A stretch of 29,766 nucleotides of DNA from CAZXCQ01 sp964639275 (GCA_964639275.1 CAZXCQ010000043.1:1-29766); one strand, 5' to 3'. Positions 1-8,035 are shown, counted from the first letter of the stretch. The notes: a model not told the origin generated them from the letters alone. Numbers and translations: made by a program.

Positions 1-19
1 TTCTTCCACATGCCACACC
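1..19 (+). repeat. 3' end of hairpin repeat, copy A (cut by window start)
   Basis: The first bases read TTCTTCCACATGCCACACC. This is the right arm and loop end of the hairpin repeat whose left part is seen at the window end (29712-29766: loop ending TTTTTTTCTTCC after GTGTGGCATG). The copy is therefore cut by the window edge and would be in + orientation. With copy B just after the next gene, it brackets the VOC gene. Confidence 0.55.
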
Positions 20-95
20 ACAATCGATCTATCCCCGGGTTTTTGAGAAGTTACGTGAGATTCATGAATAACTCTTTCAAAAAAGGAGGTGGACT

Positions 96-563
96 ATGGG
101 CGAGATGGGGAAAAAGATGGTTCTACCACCACCGGCACAGGTGGGTGTCGTGGTCAGAGACCTTGATGTAGCGATCGATTATTACACCAAGACCTTTGGC
201 CTTGGCCCGTTTCAGACAATAGAATTTGCACCTGCCCAACACTGGGTCAAGGGCAGACCGACGCCGATCCGGCTCAAAATTGCCATGTGCGAATGGGGGC
301 CCCTGATGCTGGAACTTATCGAGCCGGTGGAAGGGGATGCCCCGCACAAGTGGTTCTTGGAGAAGGAAGGCGAAGGGATGCAACATCTCGGCTTTATTGT
401 GGACAACTACGACGAATGGCTGGATTATCTCAGGGAAAACCATATTGATGTCCTTATGAATGCTGAAACCGATGTGGAAGGAATGGGGCACATCCGCGCG
501 GCCTATATGGAGTCCGATCGCGTTGGTGGGGTCCTGTTTGAGTTAATCGAGATTAGGCCATAA
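96..563 (+). CDS. VOC-superfamily protein (glyoxalase / methylmalonyl-CoA epimerase-like fold)
   Basis: A 155-residue protein with two beta-alpha-beta-beta-beta modules typical of the vicinal oxygen chelate superfamily. The first begins at QVGVVVRDLD (residues 15-24) with the usual YY..FG helix end, the second at MQHLGFIVDN (95-104). Candidate metal ligands are Gln15, Glu73 (LELIEP), His97 and Glu149 (LFELIE). In methylmalonyl-CoA epimerase the first ligand is His, so Gln15 argues against a plain epimerase. The start is set by a strong AAGGAGG seven bases upstream of ATG. A weak promoter-like pair, TTGAGA at 43-48 and GAATAA at 66-71, lies upstream. It precedes dehydrogenase-complex genes, while a mutase/MeaB module lies at the far end of the window, so an acyl-CoA epimerase-like role is possible. 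Dioxygenase or glyoxalase activity cannot be excluded. Confidence 0.8.
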   Translation: MGEMGKKMVLPPPAQVGVVVRDLDVAIDYYTKTFGLGPFQTIEFAPAQHWVKGRPTPIRLKIAMCEWGPLMLELIEPVEGDAPHKWFLEKEGEGMQHLGFIVDNYDEWLDYLRENHIDVLMNAETDVEGMGHIRAAYMESDRVGGVLFELIEIRP

Positions 564-564
564 T

Positions 565-624
565 GTAACATCTCAAGAACCAGGGGGAAGGCGTGACATA
601 CGGAAAATAAGGTATCATGCCGCG
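565..624 (+). repeat. Hairpin repeat, copy B (degenerate)
   Basis: The head GTAACATCTCAAGAAC-CAGGGGGAA matches the copies at 12663 and 29712. The hairpin part is decayed: GCGTGACATAC at 591-601 can pair only imperfectly with GTATCATGCCGCG at 612-624. The copy starts one base after the stop codon of the VOC gene. The rest of the 137-base gap to the next gene holds the ribosome binding site AGAAAGGAGAG and nothing else recognised. Confidence 0.6.
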
Positions 625-700
625 GCAGACACTATTCAGGACCCCGTGTTTCTGGGAGATTACACCATAAGGGTTTTGGCCAGAAAGGAGAGAGGTCATC

Positions 701-1672
701 ATGTCTTTGGAAAATGAAAAACTTTTGGAATTGTATCGCAAGATGCTCTTGGTCCGCACCCTCGAAGAGAAGCACGGAAGCCTCTTGCAGGAGGGGAGGA
801 TACAGCTGATGTCACATTTTGGGACAGGCCAGGAGGCCGTGGCCATTGGCGTCGCAGCTCCTCTGAAACAGGAAGACATCCTTTTTGGAACCCACAGGGG
901 GGTGGGTGAATATATCGGAAAAGGGATGGGCCCAAGGGATATATGGATGGAATACCTGGGGAAGAAGACCGGGCTCTGTAAAGGAAAAGGCACCTTGCAC
1001 CTCTGCGACCGGAACATGAATATTCCGGGCCTGGTCTCGAGCCTGGGATCCGATTTCTCCTTTGCGGTGGGAACGGCCCTGGCCTCAAAGATGCGAAAAC
1101 TGGACCAGGTGACACTCTACTTTGTGGGTGAGGGGACGTGCAACCAGGCCGATGCCCATCCCTCCATGTGTATGGCTGCCCTGTGGAATCTACCGCTGGT
1201 ATTTGCCGTATGCACGAACCAGTTTTGCGAACTCTCATACATGAGCGATCACTACCCCACTGAAGATGTGGCGCCCCGGGCAGCCGGATATGGAATCCCC
1301 TATGACATCGTGGAGGGGCAGGATATCGAGACCACTTACAACGCTACTGCAAAGGCCATAGACCATGCGCGGAGCGGGAAAGGACCCTATCTGGTGGAGT
1401 ATAAGACCTTTCGTATGGCACTCCACTTCTCCGGTGATCCCGGAGGATACGTCAGACCCGAGGACCTGGAAGAATGGGGCAAGCGGGACCCCATCGATAT
1501 CTGCCAAAAGAAGATACTGGATCGGAAAATATTGACGCCCGAAGGGGATCAAGGGCTGAGACAGGAAATCCAGGGCGAGGTGGACAGTGCGGTTGAGGAG
1601 GCCTTTGCCGCACCCGACCCAACCGTGGACGATCTATTCGAGGACGTATACGCTGAGAAGGGGGTGAGATAA
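701..1672 (+). CDS. Thiamine-diphosphate dehydrogenase E1 component, alpha subunit (acetoin/2-oxoacid dehydrogenase type)
   Basis: 323 residues, the usual length for AcoA/PdhA-type E1 alpha. This subunit binds thiamine diphosphate with E1 beta and decarboxylates a 2-oxoacid or cleaves acetoin, passing the acyl group to E2 lipoyl. The fold is recognisable from the N-terminal YRKMLLVRTLEEK through GTGQEAVAIGVAAPL, GTHRGVGEYIGKG and CKGKGTLHL. The ThDP motif is unusual: GDG is replaced by GEG (Glu144), and the usual ENN near the end of the motif reads CTN. MAALWNLPLVF between them is typical. Start: AGAAAGGAGAG lies upstream of ATG, and the stop overlaps the E1 beta start by one base. The substrate cannot be set from sequence; acetoin, pyruvate and branched 2-oxoacids are all possible. 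Confidence 0.85.
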   Translation: MSLENEKLLELYRKMLLVRTLEEKHGSLLQEGRIQLMSHFGTGQEAVAIGVAAPLKQEDILFGTHRGVGEYIGKGMGPRDIWMEYLGKKTGLCKGKGTLHLCDRNMNIPGLVSSLGSDFSFAVGTALASKMRKLDQVTLYFVGEGTCNQADAHPSMCMAALWNLPLVFAVCTNQFCELSYMSDHYPTEDVAPRAAGYGIPYDIVEGQDIETTYNATAKAIDHARSGKGPYLVEYKTFRMALHFSGDPGGYVRPEDLEEWGKRDPIDICQKKILDRKILTPEGDQGLRQEIQGEVDSAVEEAFAAPDPTVDDLFEDVYAEKGVR

Positions 1673-2646
1673 TGGCACGGAAAATTAGCTTTTTACAGGC
1701 CCTGAATGAGGCCATGGCAGAGGAAATGCGCCGGGACCCCAGTGTTTTTGTCCTTGGCGAGGATGTCCGGATCGGCGCTTTTGGTCAGACCGCCGGATTG
1801 GTAAAGGAGTTTGGCGAAGAAAGGGTATTGAACACCCCCATTGCTGAGAATGCCATTACCGGTGTGGCCATGGGCGCTGCCATGAACGGCCAGCGCCCCA
1901 TCCTGGAGCTTATGTTCTGCGATTTCGCCATGCTGGCCATGGACCAGATCTGCAACCATCTGGGTCAGTGGCGCTACGTGACCGGCAGTCAATATGGCCT
2001 TCCGGTGACCATCCGGACGGCCGTGGGTGCCGGGTTCCGCATGGCCTATGGCCATTCCCAGTCTCTGGAATCGCAGTTGGTCCAGGCCCCGGGGCTCGTC
2101 CTGGCAGAACCTGCCACGCCTTATGACGCCAAAGGACTTTTGAAATCGGCGATCCGGAGCGATGATCCGGTTGTGGTCTTCGAACACAAGAAACTCATTC
2201 TGGGTGGGGTGGAAGGCGAAGTACCCGAAGGGGAGTACACCGTCCCGTTTGGTGAAGCGGTTGTTCGCAAGCCCGGAAAAGACGCCACGGTCGTGGCCTT
2301 CGGTTTCATGATGTACGAGGCGCTCAATGCGGCCCAGGAACTGGCCACAGAAAATATCGATATCGAGGTCATTGATCCCCGGAGCATTGTTCCCCTTGAC
2401 AAAGATACCATTTTCGAATCAGTGGAGAAGACAGGGCGTCTGGTGACTGTGGAGGAAGGCAGGGTCAGGGGAGGTCTCGGCGCAGAAATCGCCGCGCTTG
2501 CCTGCGGGGATTATTTTTCTCTGCTTAAGGCCCCGGTGCAAAGGGTGGCTGCGCCCATGGTGCCCATTCCGGGCAGTCCGGTCCTGGAGGACCTCTACCT
2601 CCCGAACAAGGATTCTATTGTGCGTGCCGTAAAGCGCACGCTCTAG
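1672..2646 (+). CDS. Thiamine-diphosphate dehydrogenase E1 component, beta subunit
   Basis: 324 residues, full length for AcoB/PdhB-type E1 beta. It starts with the family-typical ISFLQALNEAMAEEM, then VLGEDV, the catalytic glutamate segment NTPIAEN (Glu59) that activates the thiamine ring, and the active-site histidine in GHSQSLE (His128). The C-terminal transketolase-like domain carries DPRSIVPLD and the end motif LEDLYLPNKDSI. Unlike the alpha subunit, no key residue appears altered. ATG overlaps the alpha stop codon (TAATG), so the two are translationally coupled. It is the heterotetramer partner of 701-1672 and acts with E2 at 3745 and E3 at 4920. Confidence 0.92.
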   Translation: MARKISFLQALNEAMAEEMRRDPSVFVLGEDVRIGAFGQTAGLVKEFGEERVLNTPIAENAITGVAMGAAMNGQRPILELMFCDFAMLAMDQICNHLGQWRYVTGSQYGLPVTIRTAVGAGFRMAYGHSQSLESQLVQAPGLVLAEPATPYDAKGLLKSAIRSDDPVVVFEHKKLILGGVEGEVPEGEYTVPFGEAVVRKPGKDATVVAFGFMMYEALNAAQELATENIDIEVIDPRSIVPLDKDTIFESVEKTGRLVTVEEGRVRGGLGAEIAALACGDYFSLLKAPVQRVAAPMVPIPGSPVLEDLYLPNKDSIVRAVKRTL

Positions 2647-2660
2647 CCGAGGTCAAGAAC

Positions 2661-2703
2661 GGCCGGGACTCCATACGCAAACTATGCCCCTGGGGTCCCG
2701 GCC
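2661..2703 (+). other. Stem-loop between E1 beta and SDR genes
   Basis: GGCCGGGACTCC (2661-2672) pairs with GGGGTCCCGGCC (2692-2703) over 12 pairs including one G-U, with a 19-base loop. It sits 15 bases after the E1 beta stop. No T-tract follows, so it is more likely an mRNA-processing or stabilising hairpin, or an attenuation element, than a simple intrinsic terminator. Confidence 0.55.
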
Positions 2704-2752
2704 CAAAGAGATTTCTGGGGGCTTTTAGGTAAACGGTCGAGGGAGGCTAAAG

Positions 2753-3571
2753 ATGAGACTTCAAGATCAAGTGGCCATCGTAACCGGTGGTGGAGGTGGC
2801 TTGGGTGAGGGGATCTGTCTTTGCCTGGCCAAAGAAGGGGCCCATTTGGTGGTCAGCGACCTCAGGGAGGACCTGGCAGATAAGGTGGCCCAAAAGGTCA
2901 GAAAGACGGGGCAGAAGGCCCTGGCCGTCCAGAGCAACGTGAGCATGGCTGATCAGTGTGAAAGGCTCATTGAGAAGACACTGAATGAGATGGGCCACAT
3001 CGATATCCTGGTTTGCGGCGCAGGGGTTGGCGGGTTTGTCTTTCGGGGTGATTCCGATGCCCCTCTCATATTGGAAAACATCTCCGAGGAAGAGTGGGAC
3101 CTGACCATCGATGTGAACCTGAAGGGTGTCTTTCTGTGCAACCGCGCGGTCGCCCCCTATTTCAAACAACAGGGGAAGGGAAAGATCATCAACATTTCAT
3201 CCATCGCTGGCCGGAAGGGCATTGACTGGATCCCTCACTATTCCGCCAGCAAGGCCGGTGTCATCGTCCTCACCCAGGCCGTCGCCCTTCAGTTGGCCCC
3301 TTACAACGTGAATGTGAACACCGTCTGTCCCGGGGTCATCCGGACACCCATGTGGGATACGGGTGCGAAGGTGCTCTCCCGGTCCTACCCCCCCTTCAAA
3401 GGGATGAGCCCGGACGATGTCTTCAGCGCCGTGGTTCAGAACATGATTCCCATGAGAAGACCTCAGACCGCGGAAGATATCGGCAACATTGTTGTATTTC
3501 TCGCGTCGGAAGAGGCCAAAGAGATTACCGGCCAGACTATTAATGTGGACGGGGGTGCTGTCTTCAATTAA
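2753..3571 (+). CDS. Short-chain dehydrogenase/reductase (classical SDR), probably NAD-dependent
   Basis: 272 residues, classical SDR length. The Rossmann glycine motif TGGGGGLG is at 11-18. An acidic residue (Asp36, in VVSDLR) after strand beta-2 favours NAD(H) over NADP(H). The catalytic tetrad is visible as Asn122, Ser150 (NISSIAG), Tyr163 and Lys167 (YSASK). The C-terminus has the usual GQTINVDGG. The NNAG motif reads VCGAG. GGGAGGCTAAAG gives the ribosome site. Lying inside an E1-E2-E3 cluster, it may oxidise a hydroxy precursor to the oxo substrate of the complex, as butanediol/acetoin dehydrogenases do beside aco genes. That role is inferred from position only. Confidence 0.88.
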   Translation: MRLQDQVAIVTGGGGGLGEGICLCLAKEGAHLVVSDLREDLADKVAQKVRKTGQKALAVQSNVSMADQCERLIEKTLNEMGHIDILVCGAGVGGFVFRGDSDAPLILENISEEEWDLTIDVNLKGVFLCNRAVAPYFKQQGKGKIINISSIAGRKGIDWIPHYSASKAGVIVLTQAVALQLAPYNVNVNTVCPGVIRTPMWDTGAKVLSRSYPPFKGMSPDDVFSAVVQNMIPMRRPQTAEDIGNIVVFLASEEAKEITGQTINVDGGAVFN

Positions 3572-3744
3572 GGCCGAATGAGGAGCCGACAGCGCCCATG
3601 ATTGGCTCTCAAGGCGCCGGAGGGGTGTGGCCCCTTATTCCGCTAGCGGATCTTGAGGAAAAGGGATTTGCTCGCCTTCTATCCTCACAAGATAGGGTCA
3701 AGATTCTGGTCGCACCCTGAGAATCAATTAAAGGATATTTGGAT
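3572..3744 (+). promoter_or_regulatory. Structured leader upstream of the E2 gene
   Basis: This 173-base gap holds a perfect 12-base palindrome TCCGCTAGCGGA (3639-3650). It also has a nested pairing: ATCTTGA (3650-3656) with TCAAGAT (3698-3704), enclosing CTATC (3679-3683) with GATAG (3691-3695). It may be an untranslated leader or operator region. No known riboswitch was recognised. Confidence 0.3.
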
Positions 3745-4839
3745 ATGATTACACCTATTCTTGTGCCAAAGCTGGGAATGACTCAGTCAGATATCACCGT
3801 GGTGAAATGGAGTAAGCGAGATGGGGAACAGGTAGAAAAGGGCGAGAATGTCGTTACTATTGAGACCGCCAAGGTGACCTATGAAGTGGAGGCACCGGCT
3901 TCGGGTCTGGTATTCAGCCTGCGCAGGGTCAATGACAGGGTAAAAATCGGAGACACCCTTGGCGTCGTGACCGATACCAAAGAGGCCTTTGAAGACTATA
4001 AGAAGGACCTTGGGGAGCAACCAAAACCCGAGACAGGCATCTTCTTCGATGAACCTAAAGAGGAGTGGGGCATCCGGCTTTCTTTTGAGGAAGAGGAACA
4101 AGGGGTCATTTCCGCTCCCCAGCCCCCCCTGGAATTGGGCGATCGTGTCATCGTGGAAAGAATCCCTTTTGTTGGGATGCGCCGGACCATTGCAAACAAC
4201 CTCGTATCGAGCCTCCAGACCGGTGCCCAGTTGACCGTTGTCACTGAAGCGGACATGACAGGATTGGCCCAATTTCGGAAAGAACTTATCCTGGACCGCC
4301 CCGATGAACGGATTACATTTGTGGACATGCTTGTCAAGTTGCTCGCCTTTGTTCTCCAGGAGTTCCCCATCTTGAATTCCACTATCCTTGGGGATGAGAT
4401 TATCTGTTGGGGAGAATATCATATGGGGGTGGCCGTGGCCCTTGACGCCGGGCTGGTGGTTCCGGTAGTCCGGAACGCAGACAAAAAAAGCCTCTTTGCC
4501 GTCAGTCGGGAAATAAAAAGGCTGGCTCGAAAGGCGCGGTGCAATCAGCTTGATCCTGAGCATTATCAGGGAGGAACATTCACTCTCAGCAGTGGGGGCA
4601 ATGTGGATGTGGACTTTATGACACCCATCATCAACCCGCCACAAAATGCCATCCTCGGGATCGGAAAAATAGGGCCAAGGCCCGCTGTTTATCACAATCA
4701 ACTGGCAATCCGGACCAAGACCTATCTCTGCCTGACGCACGATCATCGCGTTATTGACGGGGTCCCTGCCGCCGGGTTTTTGGGAAGACTCAAAGAGGTC
4801 ATCGAACACCCGGAGCTTTTTCGACGTATACTCAAGTGA
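3745..4839 (+). CDS. Dihydrolipoamide acyltransferase E2 component (lipoyl + catalytic domain, no subunit-binding domain)
   Basis: A 364-residue acyltransferase that moves the acyl group from E1 to CoA through lipoyl-lysine. Residues 1-77 form one lipoyl domain with the modified lysine in ETAKV (Lys43). The catalytic chloramphenicol-acetyltransferase-like domain runs from about 135 to the end and has TLSSGG, TPIINPPQNAILGIGKI and the active-site DHRVIDG (His334, Asp338). Between them is an acidic linker (about 80-133) with no recognisable peripheral-subunit-binding domain, which explains the short length. The ATG at 3745, with AAAGGA nine bases upstream, is preferred to a TTG six bases earlier. 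The whole cluster order is E1 alpha, E1 beta, SDR, E2, E3. Confidence 0.9.
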   Translation: MITPILVPKLGMTQSDITVVKWSKRDGEQVEKGENVVTIETAKVTYEVEAPASGLVFSLRRVNDRVKIGDTLGVVTDTKEAFEDYKKDLGEQPKPETGIFFDEPKEEWGIRLSFEEEEQGVISAPQPPLELGDRVIVERIPFVGMRRTIANNLVSSLQTGAQLTVVTEADMTGLAQFRKELILDRPDERITFVDMLVKLLAFVLQEFPILNSTILGDEIICWGEYHMGVAVALDAGLVVPVVRNADKKSLFAVSREIKRLARKARCNQLDPEHYQGGTFTLSSGGNVDVDFMTPIINPPQNAILGIGKIGPRPAVYHNQLAIRTKTYLCLTHDHRVIDGVPAAGFLGRLKEVIEHPELFRRILK

Positions 4840-4919
4840 TTGATCGCGGTGCCCTTTGAGGTCTCCATTTGAGGGGATTTCCCCTTGCGGATGGGAAGGG
4901 TTTTGAGGAGCCGATACAG

Positions 4920-6341
4920 ATGACCATGGAAAAATGTGATTTACTGGTAATTGGCGGGGGTCCAGGGGGATACACAGCAGCCATCAGAGGGGCTCAGAAG
5001 GGATTGAGGACGATCTTGGTGGAAAAAGGGCCTCTGGGCGGCACCTGTCTTAACCGGGGTTGCATCCCTACAAAAAGCCTTCTTGAAGACACACGCATGA
5101 TCCCGGCGGTACAAAAATGCCATTTTCTGCAAGGAGACATGAAGATTAGCGTTAAACGCATCGCCGATCGGAAGAGATCGGTTGTGGAGGGATCGCGCCA
5201 ATGGGTTCAGGATGTTCTCTCGGGAAATGGGGTAACCCTTATGGCCGGTGAGGCCTCTTTTGAAAACCCACGCACTGTGGTGATCGGGACAAGGGAGGGA
5301 GATAAAAAGGCGGTTAACGCCTCAAAGATCGTGCTGGCGACAGGGGCATTGGAGACGTATGGCCCCGGGCTCCAGGTCGACGGCCAGGGCATTTGGTCCA
5401 CAGATGACGCCCTTTCGTTAAGACCGCTACCCCGTCGTTTGGCTGTTGTGGGTGCAGGAAGCCGCGGTGTTGAATTTGCCGGCATCTTTCGGAACCTGGG
5501 GGTCAGCGTCGTGCTCATCGAAAAAGAGAGACGCATCTTACCCGGAGTGCATCCGGAACTGGCAGACCGTTACAAAAAGGTCCTGCTGGACCGAAAGATC
5601 AGTGTCCTCACCCGCACAAGCGTTTTGGGAGCCCAGCCTGCCGCTGGCTCCGGGGTCACGCTGAGCCTCGAGGATAACAAAGGCCGGCAGGACGTTGAAG
5701 TAGACAGAGTTCTCCTGACCGGAGAGAGGCAACCCTTTTATGCCGGCCTAAATCTGCCTGCGGCCGGTCTGTTTCCAAAGAATGGGCTTTTGGAATATAA
5801 TCTCGCCCTCGAGACCCCGGTAAAGGGAATCTATGTAATAGGGGATGCGGCTGGCCCACCCTATTATGCCCACAAGGCCATTTCCCATGCCATGGTGGTC
5901 ATAGACCATATCCTCGGGATCAAGCGTCGCATAGGTTCTCTCTTTGTGCCGAACTGTATATACGGAGATCCGGAGGTGGCTACAGTAGGCCTCACCGAAG
6001 ACGAGGCCCTGGAAGCGGGCCACACCATCCGGGTAGGCGAATTCCATTTTGTAGGGAACGGCCGCGCCGGAACCATGGGGATTGATCAAGGCCTGATCCT
6101 TATGGTATCCGATTCCAAGACAAGGGAGGTTTTGGGCGTCCACATATTGGGCCCTCAGGCCACGGAACTCATCTCTTTGGCAACCATGGCCATGCAAAAC
6201 AATATCGGCGTGGATGGTATCCAAAAGACCCTCTTTGCCCATCCAACATTGGCCGAGACCTTTTATGAGGCAGCCCTGGCCACAGACGGAGAGGCCATCC
6301 ATCTGCTGGCAAATGGTGAAGAGTATGGGCCTGAAGACTAA
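4920..6341 (+). CDS. lpdA: Dihydrolipoyl dehydrogenase (E3)
   Basis: A 473-residue flavoprotein that reoxidises dihydrolipoamide on E2 with NAD. It has the FAD-binding GGGPGG (12-17), the redox disulfide in GGTCLNRGCIPTK (Cys43, Cys48), a second GAGSRGVEFAG Rossmann motif for NAD, the FAD site in YVIGDAAG, and the C-terminal dimer-interface FAHPTLAE with the catalytic His-Glu pair. ATG at 4920 is chosen because GAGGAG lies nine bases upstream; ATG at 4926 and an upstream TTG at 4869 are less likely. It is the last gene of the dehydrogenase-complex run. The next gene is 425 bases away. Confidence 0.93.
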   Translation: MTMEKCDLLVIGGGPGGYTAAIRGAQKGLRTILVEKGPLGGTCLNRGCIPTKSLLEDTRMIPAVQKCHFLQGDMKISVKRIADRKRSVVEGSRQWVQDVLSGNGVTLMAGEASFENPRTVVIGTREGDKKAVNASKIVLATGALETYGPGLQVDGQGIWSTDDALSLRPLPRRLAVVGAGSRGVEFAGIFRNLGVSVVLIEKERRILPGVHPELADRYKKVLLDRKISVLTRTSVLGAQPAAGSGVTLSLEDNKGRQDVEVDRVLLTGERQPFYAGLNLPAAGLFPKNGLLEYNLALETPVKGIYVIGDAAGPPYYAHKAISHAMVVIDHILGIKRRIGSLFVPNCIYGDPEVATVGLTEDEALEAGHTIRVGEFHFVGNGRAGTMGIDQGLILMVSDSKTREVLGVHILGPQATELISLATMAMQNNIGVDGIQKTLFAHPTLAETFYEAALATDGEAIHLLANGEEYGPED

Positions 6342-6597
6342 TTCATCCTATGGCCCCGGAATTCCTGAGGCACTCTGAGTAGTCTGCAAAGGAGTAACAG
6401 TTTAGTTTTTTTCAAAAAGGGAAGCCCCATTGCCCGGGTTTCAAAAAGCTGAAATGTTTACAAGGGAAGGGGTTTGCGGGAACCGGAGATGTGGCTTTTT
6501 CGCGCTCAATATGGTATGTGGATGAATGCCCTTCCTGTTACGCAAAGAATTGATGAAGCGAAATCAACCTCTCAAAAGCCCGGGGGTATTGGTTTCT
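6342..6597. other. Intergenic region without a recognisable gene
   Basis: Together with 6598-6766 this makes a 425-base gap between the E3 and livK genes. The first part contains T-rich tracts (around 6400-6418) but no stem strong enough to call a terminator. No protein remnant was recognised in either strand. The rest holds a hairpin repeat, a small inverted repeat (GTGCA 6677-6681 with TGCAC 6689-6693) and a leader peptide candidate. Confidence 0.5.
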
Positions 6598-6661
6598 CGT
6601 GTGGCATGTGAAAAAAATAGACCCCATGCCACGGGTTCCCCTTTCTTATTGAAATGTTACG
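6598..6661 (-). repeat. Hairpin repeat, copy C (complete, inverted)
   Basis: On the - strand this reads CGTAACATTTCAATAAG-AAAGGGGAA, then GTGGCATG (pairing arms 6625-6632 and 6601-6608), with a T-rich loop containing GGGGTCTATTTTTTT. It matches the head and stem of the copies at 12663 and 29712. It is the only complete copy inside the window, and it shows that the stem is GTGGCATG/CATGCCAC. In - orientation the T-tract follows only one arm, so it is not a standard terminator. Confidence 0.7.
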
Positions 6662-6697
6662 AGTAGAAGGGGTCTTGTGCATCCAAATTGCACGCCG

Positions 6698-6753
6698 AAA
6701 GGAGGTGATGCTTGAACCGGATCCCATATTTTAACCTTCAGCCCTCAGATTAG
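6698..6753 (+). promoter_or_regulatory. Extended Shine-Dalgarno and possible leader peptide ahead of livK
   Basis: AAAGGAGGTGAT (6698-6709) is a perfect 12-base complement of the 16S rRNA 3' end. At optimal spacing it is followed by TTG (6712), opening a 13-residue frame MNRIPYFNLQPSD that stops at TAG 6751-6753, directly before the livK ribosome site AAAGGAG. ATG at 6708 would give only MLEPDPIF. It could couple translation into livK. No attenuator fold is obvious, so this remains a weak call. Confidence 0.3.
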
Positions 6754-6766
6754 AAAGGAGAATAAC

Positions 6767-7960
6767 ATGGGAAAAAAACAATTACTTCTTGCTCTTTGCC
6801 TCATCTCTAGTACCTTCTTATTCCTGGCCCAACCGGGCATGGCAGCGGAAGAAAAGACCGTGAAGATTGGAGGGCTTTTCTGTTTGACCGGTTTTGGTTC
6901 TTCAGCCGAAGCCCTTATTGCCCAGGGGGCAGAACTGTCAGAACAATGGATCAACGAGCAGGGCGGTCTTACCATCAATGGAAAAAAATATAAGGTCAAA
7001 CTGATAATCGAAGACATGAAAGGGACCGCGGACGGCGCCGTGGCCGCTGCAACCAAACTTGCCTATGACCACAAGGTAAAGATCGTCGTCGGAACGGTTG
7101 TCCCTTTCATGGTTCAGGCCGCAGGGTCGGTGCTCGAACCGGCAAAGGTCCTCCGCGCTGTTCTATACAATTGTGGCATGCCCTCAGAATATGGCCCGCA
7201 GACGCCCTACGCATTCCTCACCTATGACGCAACCATCGAAGGCATGAGGGCGGCCCTGGACTATCTGAAGGAGGCCTATCCAAAGGTCAAGACCGTCGCC
7301 TACATCATCCCGGATGACGGATCGGTCCCTTACCTCGACAAGATGTTCAGGGAGAAGGCGGCCTCTGTGGGATACAAGGTGGCCACCGTTGCAAAATGGG
7401 CCATGACGACCCAGGACTATACGCCGATCATCACAAAGGTCCTGGCCTCAAAGCCGGATGCCGTGGCCTTTGCCAACGGATGGCCACAGGCCACAGGGAG
7501 CATGCTAAAGATCACGCGGGAGATGGGCTTTGACGGTCCTGTATTTGGATGCAATTACGACGACGCCTATCAGATTATGGAGATTGCGGGAAAAGAGGCA
7601 TCCACAAACTTTTTTATCCATCAGATCGATCTGGATTCTCCGCAGATGACCCCCATCATCAAGGAGATCGTCAAGAGGGCCAGGGCAAAGTATGGGAAGG
7701 TCTATGGGATGCATATCTGGGGTTTTAATCCCCTCTATGAACTCAAACAGGTGATTGAGGCGGCCCAGAGTACGGATCCCGAAGTACTCAAGAATACATG
7801 GGCAAACATGAAGACCATCGATACGGTTTACGGCCTCGGGAGGATGGGTGGCCTCAAGACATACGGCATCAACCACACGGTGTGCGCGCCCTGTCCCATC
7901 GTGGAGCTTATGGACGGCAAGGTAAAGTGGGTAAAATGGGTGGACGTCTACAGCCCATAA
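6767..7960 (+). CDS. livK: Branched-chain amino-acid-type ABC transporter, periplasmic substrate-binding protein
   Basis: 397 residues. An N-terminal Sec signal peptide (MGKK, a hydrophobic run, then QPGMA; cut near residue 26) sends it to the periplasm. The mature part starts KTVKIGGLFCLTGFGSS, the typical type I periplasmic binding fold of the LivJ/LivK family, with NGKKYKVKLIIEDMKG in the first lobe. It hands substrate to the LivH/LivM permease. Family members also bind amides, hydroxy acids and aromatic acids, so leucine or valine should not be assumed. GAAAGGAG lies ahead of ATG. A strong stem-loop after the gene could help keep the binding protein more abundant than the permease. Confidence 0.88.
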   Translation: MGKKQLLLALCLISSTFLFLAQPGMAAEEKTVKIGGLFCLTGFGSSAEALIAQGAELSEQWINEQGGLTINGKKYKVKLIIEDMKGTADGAVAAATKLAYDHKVKIVVGTVVPFMVQAAGSVLEPAKVLRAVLYNCGMPSEYGPQTPYAFLTYDATIEGMRAALDYLKEAYPKVKTVAYIIPDDGSVPYLDKMFREKAASVGYKVATVAKWAMTTQDYTPIITKVLASKPDAVAFANGWPQATGSMLKITREMGFDGPVFGCNYDDAYQIMEIAGKEASTNFFIHQIDLDSPQMTPIIKEIVKRARAKYGKVYGMHIWGFNPLYELKQVIEAAQSTDPEVLKNTWANMKTIDTVYGLGRMGGLKTYGINHTVCAPCPIVELMDGKVKWVKWVDVYSP

Positions 7961-7973
7961 GAGTATCGATTCG

Positions 7974-7999
7974 GGTAGGAGGGTAAATGCCCTCCTACC
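7974..7999 (+). other. Stem-loop between livK and livH
   Basis: GGTAGGAGGG (7974-7983) pairs perfectly with CCCTCCTACC (7990-7999) around a six-base loop TAAATG. No T-tract follows. It fits an RNA-stabilising or processing hairpin protecting the upstream livK message, a common device behind genes for abundant binding proteins. Confidence 0.6.
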
Positions 8000-8035
8000 T
8001 ATTCCCCACCGGTTACAGGGAAACGGAGAGAAGAT

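Noticed and set aside
6598..6661. Intrinsic terminator for the dehydrogenase-complex operon
   Set aside because: The hairpin's T-rich stretch is in the loop, not after the stem, and the same sequence recurs elsewhere as a repeat.
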